A program made the translations under genes and the position numbers. From the NCBI GenBank assembly GCA_021156365.1, contig JAJNDK010000001.1:1-64000 (forward strand): 64,000 nucleotides of DNA. The letters are read 5' to 3'. Positions 8,135 through 15,463 of the stretch are shown piece after piece. Source of the stretch: Bacteroidota bacterium. Its GTDB lineage: Bacteria; Bacteroidota; Bacteroidia; B-17B0; Aurantibacillaceae. Position 1 is the first letter of the stretch; every line of letters starts with the position of its first letter. A model generated the notes under the pieces. That model was given only the letters and a program-made list of their open reading frames with translations, had not been told where the DNA came from and did not search any database.

Positions 8135-9937
8135 CTACCCGTTCATGCTGATTAAAAACTCTTCATTGGTGTGCGTATTACGCAGGCGGTCGATCATGAA
8201 TTCCATAGCTTCCACCGGGTTCATGTCGCTGAGATGCTTACGCAGCAGCCACAGTCGCTGAAGGGTAGGAGCGTCTACCAACAGGTCATCCCTTCTTGTG
8301 GAAGAAGCAACAATGTCAATAGCAGGATAAATACGTTTGTTGGCCAGCTTTCTTTCCAATTGCATCTCCATGTTACCGGTACCTTTGAACTCTTCAAAGA
8401 TCACCTCGTCCATTTTGGAGCCCGTGTCGGTAAGCGCTGTAGCAAGGATGGTAAGCGATCCACCATTTTCTATTTTCCTTGCTGCACCAAAGAAACGTTT
8501 TGGTTTGTGAAGTGCATTAGCATCCACACCACCCGTGAGTACTTTACCGGATGCAGGAGAAACTGTGTTATATGCCCTTGCCAAACGGGTAATAGAATCG
8601 AGGAGGATAACCACATCGTGTCCGCACTCGGTGAGGCGTTTTGCTTTTTCCAATACGATATTCGCGATCTTTACATGTTTTTCTGCCGGTTCATCGAAGG
8701 TGGAAGAAACCACTTCTGCACGTACGCTACGGGCCATGTCAGTAACCTCTTCCGGACGTTCATCGATCAACAGGATGATCAGGTATACTTCCGGATGGTT
8801 GTAAGCGATGGCATTTGCCACTTCTTTTAGTAACACTGTTTTACCTGTTTTCGGCTGGGCAACGATCAATCCCCGTTGTCCTTTACCAATCGGGCAGAAC
8901 ATATCCATCACACGGGTAGACATGGTCTGCTGCGGATGGCCGGTTAATTTTAGTTTTTCGAAAGGGAAAAGAGGGGTTAGGTAGTCGAAAGGAACGCGGT
9001 CTCTTACCCATGCAGGTTCGCGGCCATTCAGTTCGTCTACTTTAATAAGCGGGAAATATTTTTCTCCTTCGCGTGGCGGACGGATACTTCCTTTTACAGT
9101 GTCGCCGGTTTTAAGGCCGAATAATTTTATTTGAGACTGGGAAACATATACATCATCCGGGGAGTTCAGGTAATCGTAATCGGATGAGCGAAGGAAGCCA
9201 TAACCATCGGGCATGATCTCCAGAACGCCTTCAGCAAAAACGATCCCGTCAAAATTGTACTGGTAATCTTCTTTTTGTTTTGATTGATGCTGCGGATTTA
9301 TCTGGTTTCCGGTATTTCCCTGGGTTTGATTCGGGTTATTCTGCTGATTCTGATTGAGGTTCTGAGTGTTTTGATTAGGGTTATTTTGTTGATTCTGGTT
9401 TGGATTGTTCTGCTGATTCTGATTAGGGTTGTTTTGCTTTTTATTCTCAAAACGTTTTTGTCCCTGGTTATTCTCCTTCATCACAACGGATGATTCTTTA
9501 TTCTCTGCAGCCGGATTATGTGTTTCTTTGTTGGAGTTTTCCGTCTGAACTTCTGTAGTACTCTCCGGGCTTGTTTCATTTGACGGAGAAGGTGTCGGCT
9601 CTGCAAAGAGATCCGTTTTCGGGCCCTGGAAGATGTTGGAATTGTATTCATTTATCCGGTTGTCTTCAGCAGTGTCTTTTATTTTGCGCGGACGTTTTAC
9701 TTTTTCCGTTTTCCCGTTTGTTTCCGGTTCTTCTGTTTTTACAACTTTCGGCTCTTTTGCTTTTACTGGGAACTCACTTTTTACCTGCTCTGCCAGTTCC
9801 GGGTTGGCAGACTGTGCATCGGAGATCAAAAGAATAAGGTCTTGTTTTTTCGAAGCCTCGGCTTTTACGCCCAGTTTTTTCGCAATGTCCTTTAGTTCAG
9901 ACAAAGGCTTGTCATTTAATTCAAGTACTTGAAACAT
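8135..9937 (-). CDS. rho: Transcription termination factor Rho with Asn/Gln-rich insertion
   Basis: A 600-aa hexameric RNA helicase that ends transcription. Residues 5-45 are the Rho N-terminal helical domain, ~230-295 the RNA-binding cold-shock-like domain ([15 protein letters not shown]), and ~320-600 the ATPase with Walker A QPKTGKTV (361-368), Walker B DVVILLDS (441-448) and [20 protein letters not shown]. Between the first two lies a long disordered segment (~55-225), acidic/basic at first and then almost pure Asn, Gln and Pro (166-220), which enlarges the protein well beyond E. coli Rho (419 aa). Such insertions are known in Bacteroides Rho and there promote phase separation. It is the first gene of its operon, with a leader of about 200 nt. 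Confidence 0.97.
   Translation of the reverse strand: MFQVLELNDKPLSELKDIAKKLGVKAEASKKQDLILLISDAQSANPELAEQVKSEFPVKAKEPKVVKTEEPETNGKTEKVKRPRKIKDTAEDNRINEYNSNIFQGPKTDLFAEPTPSPSNETSPESTTEVQTENSNKETHNPAAENKESSVVMKENNQGQKRFENKKQNNPNQNQQNNPNQNQQNNPNQNTQNLNQNQQNNPNQTQGNTGNQINPQHQSKQKEDYQYNFDGIVFAEGVLEIMPDGYGFLRSSDYDYLNSPDDVYVSQSQIKLFGLKTGDTVKGSIRPPREGEKYFPLIKVDELNGREPAWVRDRVPFDYLTPLFPFEKLKLTGHPQQTMSTRVMDMFCPIGKGQRGLIVAQPKTGKTVLLKEVANAIAYNHPEVYLIILLIDERPEEVTDMARSVRAEVVSSTFDEPAEKHVKIANIVLEKAKRLTECGHDVVILLDSITRLARAYNTVSPASGKVLTGGVDANALHKPKRFFGAARKIENGGSLTILATALTDTGSKMDEVIFEEFKGTGNMEMQLERKLANKRIYPAIDIVASSTRRDDLLVDAPTLQRLWLLRKHLSDMNPVEAMEFMIDRLRNTHTNEEFLISMNG
9278..9442 (-). repeat. Imperfect tandem repeat coding for the Rho Asn/Gln tract
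   Basis: DNA encoding residues 166-220 of Rho consists of degenerate repeats of a unit translating as NNPNQNQQ (three near-perfect copies, then [14 protein letters not shown]). The low-complexity DNA could change length by slippage in units of 3 or 24 nt without breaking frame. Confidence 0.8.
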
Positions 9938-10139
9938 ATGTGGATTTAAAATTTTACAATTTTCAGTTTGTTGGAAGCGAAATATTCAGGAAAAACAAAA
10001 CGGAATTGGATTTAAGTTAGAAGTAAGGAAAATATCTGCAAAAATTTTAATTTGAAATACCGACCCTGTAATTACGTGTGTGCCTTAAATATCGGGGGTT
10101 AAAAAAGAAAAAAGAGCAGAAATGAATATTTAACTGAGA

Positions 10140-10170
10140 CAAATGTAAAGTTTTGATTTGATTCGGGCAA
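10140..10170 (-). promoter_or_regulatory. Promoter of the rho-DUF4199-hemH operon
   Basis: On the minus strand TTG (10170-10168), 20 nt, then TACATTTG (10147-10140): an exact match to the Bacteroidota housekeeping promoter. Transcription should start near 10134, leaving a leader of nearly 200 nt before the rho ATG. No leader peptide or strong hairpin was recognised in it. A long leader is compatible with Rho-dependent autoregulation, as known for rho in E. coli, but that is inference. Confidence 0.75.
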
Positions 10171-10198
10171 ATTAATAGCAAAGATTTTTATGAATACT

Positions 10199-11239
10199 TT
10201 AAACCGGGTTGTTGAAAACCTGCAAACGTTTTCCCGCTGAGTTATTGAGCCTCCTGAGCTTGTCTTTGTAGAGTTTTGTATACAGCTCTTTGGATTCATC
10301 ATTCAGGTATGAATGGGCGATCAGCCCATATACGGCCGTTTTTTCCGTTCTCATCAGATCCAGCATCTTCCTTATCCTTATTTCTTTCAAACCCAATGCC
10401 AGCCCGAAATCGAGGAAATCATCAAAAGCATAGTATCCTAATACGGAAAAGGAGGGATGATCGAAGGACTCGTCCGATAGCCCGCCTTTTAATGCCATAT
10501 CCGGATCATTCACGTGAAGGCGTGTACACACCAGATCGTAGGCCGGGCTCATGATCATGTCTCCGTGAGGGGATTCGATCAGCGAAAAGTTTTTGAGATG
10601 CGCGTCCCCGTTTGAGAACAGGTAATTGAACACCACCAGCTTAAAGTACTTTTCCAGTTCCACTTCTGCCGCAGCCATATGCCTTGCGATGAGCCTGCCA
10701 AGCTCAAGATAGCTGTATTCGTATTTGAAATCGGCGCCTGCGTTTGCACTGGTTTTGCCTGCAACGGATGCAAAGTCTTCCTGGAGATATTTGTCGCCGG
10801 TAGGTTTTATATCAAAGCGTTTGGTGATATAGGCAGGGGTATCGTTTTGAAAAAAGATCAGGGCGTTTTCTGCAACCGGGATAGTAAATACCTGCCGGGC
10901 GATCTGCATGGTCAGGTGTTCATTGGCAGGCACCATGTCCACATTGTTCAGATCGCGGGGAATCGGTTTTAAAATATAGCGCCCCTGTTCTCCGGGCTCC
11001 GTAAGCCGTAATTTGTTTTTAGTAAGTGTAAGGGATAATTTTTCCTGCACCCCTGAAATGGAAATACGTTTCCGGTTCTCTATGAATTTTATCTGCTCCG
11101 GTCCGTTCACATCAGATGAAGAGAATGGCAATATATGCGACACTTGTTTGTTGTCGAACATACGTTTCAATACAGCTCCGCTATATGATGTGAAGCCTTC
11201 TTTCAGCGATCCGGGACAATATTTTAGTTCTGTGCTCAT
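10199..11239 (-). CDS. hipT: HipT: HipA-fold serine/threonine kinase toxin of a HipBST module
   Basis: A 346-aa kinase matching the C-terminal (catalytic) part of HipA. Visible elements: the Gly-rich loop SISGVQEK (60-67) with two serines in the S-x-S pattern of HipT toxins, the ATP-anchoring lysine in YILKP (K91), catalytic NGDAHLKN (D212, N217) and the metal-binding Asp in SPAYDLVC (D235). HipA-family toxins phosphorylate aminoacyl-tRNA synthetases; E. coli HipT modifies TrpS. The target here is unknown. The N-terminal subdomain-1 of HipA is missing and is supplied by the separate upstream HipS gene, whose stop overlaps this start (ATGA, 11236-11239). All catalytic residues look intact. Confidence 0.88.
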   Translation of the reverse strand: MSTELKYCPGSLKEGFTSYSGAVLKRMFDNKQVSHILPFSSSDVNGPEQIKFIENRKRISISGVQEKLSLTLTKNKLRLTEPGEQGRYILKPIPRDLNNVDMVPANEHLTMQIARQVFTIPVAENALIFFQNDTPAYITKRFDIKPTGDKYLQEDFASVAGKTSANAGADFKYEYSYLELGRLIARHMAAAEVELEKYFKLVVFNYLFSNGDAHLKNFSLIESPHGDMIMSPAYDLVCTRLHVNDPDMALKGGLSDESFDHPSFSVLGYYAFDDFLDFGLALGLKEIRIRKMLDLMRTEKTAVYGLIAHSYLNDESKELYTKLYKDKLRRLNNSAGKRLQVFNNPV

Positions 11240-11565
11240 GCTTCTGTTTCCAGTCTTACGCTCACTGCACCTATGGTTTCTGCACTGCCTGTGGCCAGCA
11301 GCAGGCTGAAATGGTCGTTTTCGTCTATCTGTAGCTGCCTGCTTTGTAGCTTCCGGTTCACACCTTCGCTCAGCATATTAAAAAAGAAAGGGAATAATTC
11401 GGTGGAGTGATATTCCTGTTGTGTTTTTGGCAGGGTAACGCTGATAGCTTTTTTCTGTGGATTGTTGTAATAGGCTTCATCGTAACAAAAGATATATTCC
11501 TGCACATCTTTTGTTAGTGTGCCGATACGCTCCCTGTTTATATATACTACGCCCATGACAGCCAT
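11236..11565 (-). CDS. hipS: HipS: HipA N-subdomain-1 protein, candidate antitoxin
   Basis: A 109-aa protein corresponding to the HipA N-terminal subdomain (GVVYINRERIGTLTKDVQEYIFCYDEAYY, then LPFFFNMLSEG near LFPFFFNMLSEGVNRKLQ). In the E. coli O127 HipBST system the equivalent small protein HipS, not HipB, neutralises HipT. By analogy this is the antitoxin. It sits between hipB (2-nt gap) and hipT (4-nt overlap), so all three are translationally coupled. The ending LLLATGSAETIGAVSVRLE matches the linker that in full-length HipA leads into the kinase core. Confidence 0.85.
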   Translation of the reverse strand: MAVMGVVYINRERIGTLTKDVQEYIFCYDEAYYNNPQKKAISVTLPKTQQEYHSTELFPFFFNMLSEGVNRKLQSRQLQIDENDHFSLLLATGSAETIGAVSVRLETEA

Positions 11566-11567
11566 TT

Positions 11568-11774
11568 TTATTTAGTTTTTATTGTAAGCAGGATCTCCAT
11601 CCCCAGTACTTCTGCCAGTTTTTGAAGTGTTTTCAGTGCCGGGTTACCCACACCATTTTCCACCTGGATAATTGTTCGGAGGCTGACGCCGGACATCTCC
11701 GAAAGATCTTTTTGCTGCAAATGCAAAACAGTGCGTCGTTCTTTCAATTGTTTTCCTATTTCCTGCAGTTTCAT
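11568..11774 (-). CDS. hipB: HipB: XRE-family HTH repressor
   Basis: A 68-aa helix-turn-helix DNA-binding protein: IGKQLKERRTVLHLQQKDLSEMSGVSLRTIIQVENG is a standard XRE/Cro fold with the recognition helix at ~29-40. It is the first gene of the hipB-hipS-hipT set and should autorepress the operon. It lacks the C-terminal extension with which E. coli HipB contacts HipA, as expected if HipS is the actual antitoxin. The short palindromic repeats upstream (11831-11919) are candidate binding sites. Confidence 0.88.
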   Translation of the reverse strand: MKLQEIGKQLKERRTVLHLQQKDLSEMSGVSLRTIIQVENGVGNPALKTLQKLAEVLGMEILLTIKTK

Positions 11775-11799
11775 GTGAATTATAATGCCTTTTATTATA

Positions 11800-11919
11800 C
11801 AAATATATAAAATATTTCATTATTTATGCATAAAAGTGTATAGTAATACATAATTTAATACTGATTTATATGAATAAGACAAAATTATATATAAAAGTGT
11901 ACTTTGGTGCACTTTTGTA
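11800..11919 (-). promoter_or_regulatory. hipBST promoter with candidate HipB operators
   Basis: A perfect -7 element TATATTTG (minus strand, 11807-11800) lies 26 nt before hipB. Upstream in very AT-rich DNA, TAAAAGTGTA occurs twice as exact direct copies (11831-11840 and 11892-11901). The second faces an inverted copy (11908-11919, TACAAAAGTGCA on the minus strand), giving a palindrome with AAAAGTG/CACTTTT arms. The first copy sits where -33 contacts would be. This arrangement suggests cooperative operators; binding is inferred. Confidence 0.55.
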
Positions 11920-11943
11920 TAAATAAAGGAGGCTAAAGTATGG

Positions 11944-12441
11944 TTAGATGCACTTGAAATAATCAAAGGGCTCCAGGCAATCTTTGCATTTATAGAGCGC
12001 TTTGCAGGAAGTACTGCCGAACTGGCTTACCAGTTCCGTGTTTTTTGAATTACAGCGGGGGCAGGCGAGGGCTTTGGTTTTGCCCGTAAGCCATCCTTTG
12101 TCAATAGTGGAATGCTCTGGTGGAACGATACCATATGCTCTCAGTTTTTCTTTTGCTTCGGGAGTGATCCAGTCGGTTGTCCAGGGTGGATTATAAACAG
12201 TAGAGATCTTTATCTGTGTGTAACCGTGTTCTTTTAATGTTTTACGGATATCGTCTTCCATTTGCTTCATAGCAGGACAACCGGAATAGGTAGGAGTGAT
12301 AATTACTTCTACTGTATCTCCTTCTGCCTTTACCTCCCTGATCACGCCAAGCTCCACAATATCGATCACCGGGATCTCCGGATCGGGGATCTCATGCAGG
12401 AAGCTCATTATTGCTTCTTCAGTATGGAGGTCGGTTGGCAT
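11944..12441 (-). CDS. paaD: PaaD: phenylacetyl-CoA epoxidase maturation subunit
   Basis: A 165-aa protein with an N-terminal MIP18/DUF59 (Fe-S assembly type) domain (HEIPDPEIPVIDIVELGVIREV, then TYSGCPAMKQMEDDI) and a C-terminal zinc ribbon with four cysteines (CPRCNSKNTE and YKCKDCLEPF). PaaD is required for the 1,2-phenylacetyl-CoA epoxidase PaaABCE, probably in metal-centre assembly. Length matches E. coli PaaD (165 aa). It is the last gene of the paa operon here and follows the 33-aa peptide gene by 3 nt. Confidence 0.95.
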   Translation of the reverse strand: MPTDLHTEEAIMSFLHEIPDPEIPVIDIVELGVIREVKAEGDTVEVIITPTYSGCPAMKQMEDDIRKTLKEHGYTQIKISTVYNPPWTTDWITPEAKEKLRAYGIVPPEHSTIDKGWLTGKTKALACPRCNSKNTELVSQFGSTSCKALYKCKDCLEPFDYFKCI

Positions 12442-12444
12442 TTT

Positions 12445-12546
12445 TTAAAGTATAAATATAGCAGCAAAGATCATGACAATAATAATAACAAGGTATTGCC
12501 AGATATCAACGAAATAAGGATGGTATTTTTTGAAAAGCTCTTTCAT
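12445..12546 (-). CDS. 33-aa single-helix membrane peptide inside the paa operon
   Basis: ATG at 12546-12544 opens a 33-codon frame ending TAA at 12445. The product starts MKELFKKYHPYFVDIWQ and continues as one hydrophobic helix (YLVIIIVMIFAAIFIL): a positively charged N-terminus followed by a transmembrane segment, the classic form of a small membrane protein. It begins 3 nt after the stop of the 209-aa gene and ends 3 nt before the paaD start, spacing that would be unlikely for a chance frame. It is too short for ordinary gene calling. Function unknown; a partner of the 209-aa membrane protein is plausible. Confidence 0.65.
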   Translation of the reverse strand: MKELFKKYHPYFVDIWQYLVIIIVMIFAAIFIL

Positions 12547-12549
12547 CTT

Positions 12550-13179
12550 TTAATGTGTAGCAAAATCATTTACTTTTATATCCGTATCCATTTGCATCGA
12601 ACTAATGTCTTCTTTTATCTGGATCAGGCTATCCTTTACTGCTTCAACCGACTTCCCGTTAAAGAAGTATACGGGCCAGGGCCTGGTGTTCGAATAGCCT
12701 GCAAAATAATTTACTCCTATTTTTTCCGCTTCAATTTTGTGTCTTATTTCATTGGAACTGATAATATAGTTCTCAATAGATTGTTTAAGTTTTAATGTAT
12801 TTAAACTTTTGTCTAATATATAAGCCACTGCCAGGGTGTCTTTCTCTAATTCACTTATTATTGAGTCAACTTTTGCAGTAATCATGTAGGAGTCGTAATT
12901 TGACTTGTTCCATTTTTCAAACAGCAAACTATCTTTTCTTAAAACAGCTCCGGGTGTTAGTGTAACAGATCGAACGGCATACTCCTTTAAACCTGTTCTT
13001 GGATTCACCGGTTCCGAAAAATCACCTGCTGATATAGAATCGGGTAGCGATTTGAAATCAGATAATATCGCAGAGGAAATTGTTTTTCCGCTAAAGAGAA
13101 CAAATCCAAGGAAAATAATTAAACCAGAAAAAATAATAAGAACAGGAAAGAATACTTTATTGTTGTTTAAATTAAACAT
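12550..13179 (-). CDS. Membrane-anchored protein of unknown function in the paa operon
   Basis: A 209-aa protein with one N-terminal membrane anchor (~10-30, VFFPVLIIFSGLIIFLGFVLF) and an exported, helix-rich domain with many Asp/Ser/Lys (SIISELEKDTLAVAYILDKS, KIEAEKIGVNYFAG). I recognise no family. It sits between paaC (17 nt) and the 33-aa peptide (3 nt), breaking the usual paaA-B-C-D order. Codon use looks slightly more AT-rich than the neighbouring paa genes, by eye. It may be an insertion that hitch-hikes on the operon rather than part of phenylacetate breakdown. Confidence 0.7.
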   Translation of the reverse strand: MFNLNNNKVFFPVLIIFSGLIIFLGFVLFSGKTISSAILSDFKSLPDSISAGDFSEPVNPRTGLKEYAVRSVTLTPGAVLRKDSLLFEKWNKSNYDSYMITAKVDSIISELEKDTLAVAYILDKSLNTLKLKQSIENYIISSNEIRHKIEAEKIGVNYFAGYSNTRPWPVYFFNGKSVEAVKDSLIQIKEDISSMQMDTDIKVNDFATH

Positions 13180-13196
13180 CTGAATTCAAAAATAAA

Positions 13197-13955
13197 TTAC
13201 CACTTCGCATTCGGAATAGCCCTTGGCAAATACTGCATTTCTGCAAGGATATATCCCAGATACTCAGTATGCTTGCCTTCGCGGCTGCCACGCTGCATGT
13301 ATTTATTCTCAGGAGCCTGCACTTTTGCAGTTTCCAGTACTTCTGCAATGTGTTTTTCCCATTTTACTTTTACGGCATTGAGGTCTACCGCGATACCTTC
13401 TTTCAACAGGATCTCATCTGCTTCTGTCATTTCGAACAGCTCGCCGGTATATCTCCACAATTCATCAATGGCGTTTTGCAAACGGGTATGGCTTTCTTCT
13501 GTACCATCGCCGAAACGTACCATCCAGCTGGAGGTATGACGCAAATGATACGTGATCTCTTTTACGGATTTAGCAGCTATTCCGGCAAGTGTAGCATCTT
13601 TACTGTTGCTCAGCTCTGAGTAGAAATAATAATCGAAGGCATCCATGAAGCATTGGCGGGCAATGGTTTTGGCATAATCTCCGTTCGGTTGCTCTACTAA
13701 CAGTGTATTATAGAATTCCCGCTCGCCTCTCAAAAAGGCCAGGTCATCTTCCGTACGTCCTTTGCCTTCTACCTGTGCCGCATATTCCAGGAGGGATTTG
13801 GACTGACCTAAAATATCCAGTGCGATATTGGTAAGCGCCAGATCTTCCTCGAGGAAAGGTCCGTGTCCTGTCCATTCCGACAGACGTTGAGAAAGGATCA
13901 GGCTGTTATCTGCAAGGCGCAGGGTGTAATTAAAAAGTGCTTCTTGTTTGTTCAT
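13197..13955 (-). CDS. paaC: PaaC: phenylacetyl-CoA epoxidase structural subunit
   Basis: A ferritin-like helical protein that pairs with PaaA to form the core of the ring 1,2-phenylacetyl-CoA epoxidase. Motifs include LADNSLILSQRLSEWTGHGP, EEDLALTNIALDILGQ, FLRGEREFYN and SVKEITYHLRHTSSWMVRFGDGTEES. The frame is open back to 14015, but starting at MNKQEALFNYTL (13955) gives 252 aa, close to E. coli PaaC (248 aa), and drops 20 residues that look like read-through of the intergenic gap. It is followed by the 209-aa gene. Confidence 0.93.
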   Translation of the reverse strand: MNKQEALFNYTLRLADNSLILSQRLSEWTGHGPFLEEDLALTNIALDILGQSKSLLEYAAQVEGKGRTEDDLAFLRGEREFYNTLLVEQPNGDYAKTIARQCFMDAFDYYFYSELSNSKDATLAGIAAKSVKEITYHLRHTSSWMVRFGDGTEESHTRLQNAIDELWRYTGELFEMTEADEILLKEGIAVDLNAVKVKWEKHIAEVLETAKVQAPENKYMQRGSREGKHTEYLGYILAEMQYLPRAIPNAKW

Positions 13956-14015
13956 TATTATTTCGGGTTGATTATTTGAGATTTCGGGTTGTACCGGAAC
14001 CAACAAATCAAACAT

Positions 14016-14303
14016 TTAAATGTGTTTTACTCCTTCAGGGATCTGGTAGAAGGTAGGATGTCTGTATACCTTGTCATTAGCGGGCTCGAAGAAAGGTCCG
14101 AGATCTTCAGGCGAGCTGGAAACAATGGCGGAAGATGGTACTACCCACAATGCAGTTCCTTCGCTACGGCGTGTGTACAAGTCTCTTGCATTTTGTAATG
14201 CCATTTCTTTATCGAAGGCATGTAAGCTGCCGCAGTGTACAAAGGGTTGCCCCGGTTTTTTTTGAACGAATACTTCCCAGATAGGGCCTTGTGAATCAGA
14301 CAT
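14016..14303 (-). CDS. paaB: PaaB: phenylacetyl-CoA epoxidase small subunit
   Basis: A 95-aa protein matching PaaB throughout: WEVFVQKKPGQPFVHCGSLHA, DKEMALQNARDLYTRRSEG, LWVVPSSAI and the C-terminal RHPTFYQIPEGVKHI. PaaB bridges PaaAC heterodimers in the epoxidase complex. Its size is normal. It lies 53 nt downstream of paaA and 60 nt upstream of the chosen paaC start. Confidence 0.95.
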   Translation of the reverse strand: MSDSQGPIWEVFVQKKPGQPFVHCGSLHAFDKEMALQNARDLYTRRSEGTALWVVPSSAIVSSSPEDLGPFFEPANDKVYRHPTFYQIPEGVKHI

Positions 14304-14356
14304 ATTGTAAATTGAAAATTATTAATTATTAATTGAAAATCATTAATTGTGCAACA

Positions 14357-15310
14357 TCAGGCAGCAAATTCCATTTCTCTTTTTTTATCGGCATGTGCTT
14401 TGGCTGCAGCGCGCACCCATTCTCCGCCTTTGTGTGCATCCACACGTGCTTTCAGACGTTCTTTGTTGCAGGGGCCGTTGCCGCTGATCACTGCCATAAA
14501 TTCATCCCAGTTCGGGGTGCCGAAATCGTAGCCGTTTTTTTCTTCATTCCATTTCAAGTCCGGATCCGGAACAGTAAGTCCGAGGTATTCTATTTGCGGA
14601 ATGGTTTGATTGATAAAACGCTGCCGAAGCTGATCATTGCTTTCGCGTTTGATCTTCCATTTGATGGCGTTCGCTGAATTCGGAGAGTTGGCATCCGTTG
14701 GCCCGAACATCATCAGGGTAGGCCACCACCAGCGGTTCAACGCATCCTGTGCCATCTGTTTCTGTTCTTCTGTTCCGAATGCGAGATGGCAAATACTTTC
14801 ATATCCCTGGCGCTGATGGAAGCTTTCTTCCTTGCAGATCCTCACCATAGCACGTGCATACGGACCATAGGAAGTACGCTGCAGCATTACCTGGTTCATG
14901 ATCGCTGCTCCGTCTACCAGCCAGCCCACTGCGCCAATATCGGCCCAGGTAAGCGTAGGATAATTAAAAATAGAAGAATATTTGGCTTTGCCTGTGTGCA
15001 AGGCATCTAAGAGCTCATCGCGTGATACACCTAATGTTTCGGCAGCGGTATACAAATACAAACCATGTCCACCTTCATCCTGCACTTTTGCAAGCAGAAC
15101 AATCTTTGCACGGAGGCTTGGAGCGCGGGTGATCCAGTTTCCTTCCGGCAGCATCCCTACGATCTCAGAATGCGCGTGTTGGGAGATCTGGCGGATCAAA
15201 TGTTTCCGGTAGTTATCCGGCATCCAGTCCTTTGGCTCTACCATCTCATTTTTCTGAAGTTTGGCATCAAACCATTCCTCCATTTTGGGATTTGTGTTCG
15301 CATTTTCCAT
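14357..15310 (-). CDS. paaA: PaaA: phenylacetyl-CoA epoxidase catalytic subunit
   Basis: The catalytic diiron subunit that epoxidises the aromatic ring of phenylacetyl-CoA. [53 protein letters not shown] (the E-x-x-H iron ligand region) and [16 protein letters not shown] (second ligand set) are hallmark motifs. The frame runs to 15370, but a perfect promoter (-7 at 15316-15323) lies inside that extension, so translation must begin at 15310 ([12 protein letters not shown], 317 aa) or at MEEWFDAKL (15283, 308 aa; E. coli has 309). With a start point near 15312, the 15283 start would have a normal short leader. The 15310 start would be nearly leaderless. Confidence 0.95.
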   Translation of the reverse strand: MENANTNPKMEEWFDAKLQKNEMVEPKDWMPDNYRKHLIRQISQHAHSEIVGMLPEGNWITRAPSLRAKIVLLAKVQDEGGHGLYLYTAAETLGVSRDELLDALHTGKAKYSSIFNYPTLTWADIGAVGWLVDGAAIMNQVMLQRTSYGPYARAMVRICKEESFHQRQGYESICHLAFGTEEQKQMAQDALNRWWWPTLMMFGPTDANSPNSANAIKWKIKRESNDQLRQRFINQTIPQIEYLGLTVPDPDLKWNEEKNGYDFGTPNWDEFMAVISGNGPCNKERLKARVDAHKGGEWVRAAAKAHADKKREMEFAA

Positions 15311-15315
15311 AGCTA

Positions 15316-15346
15316 CAAATATACGGCTTTCATATGCGAAAATCAA
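15316..15346 (-). promoter_or_regulatory. Promoter of the paaABCD operon
   Basis: TTG (15346-15344), 20 nt, TATATTTG (15323-15316) on the minus strand, an exact consensus match. No PaaR-like TetR operator was recognised around it. Its position decides the paaA start (see there). Confidence 0.75.
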
Positions 15347-15402
15347 ATGATACTTGTCATGGTTTTTCACTGAAAATCATTTTCATAAAATACCCTAAAT
15401 TA

Positions 15403-15435
15403 TTGAGCCGATGCCGGCTTAAAATGCTAACTTTG
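15403..15435 (+). promoter_or_regulatory. Promoter of the ferredoxin-NADP reductase gene
   Basis: TTG (15403-15405), 22 nt, TAACTTTG (15428-15435) on the plus strand, 28 nt before the ATG at 15464. It lies back to back with the paaA promoter, 56 nt apart, so one regulator could serve both. Confidence 0.7.
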
Positions 15436-15463
15436 CGCCTGTTAAATTCTCTCAAAAACAAAC

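Noticed and set aside
10031-10139. Leader peptide or riboswitch in the rho leader
   Set aside because: No convincing short frame or hairpin was found by eye.
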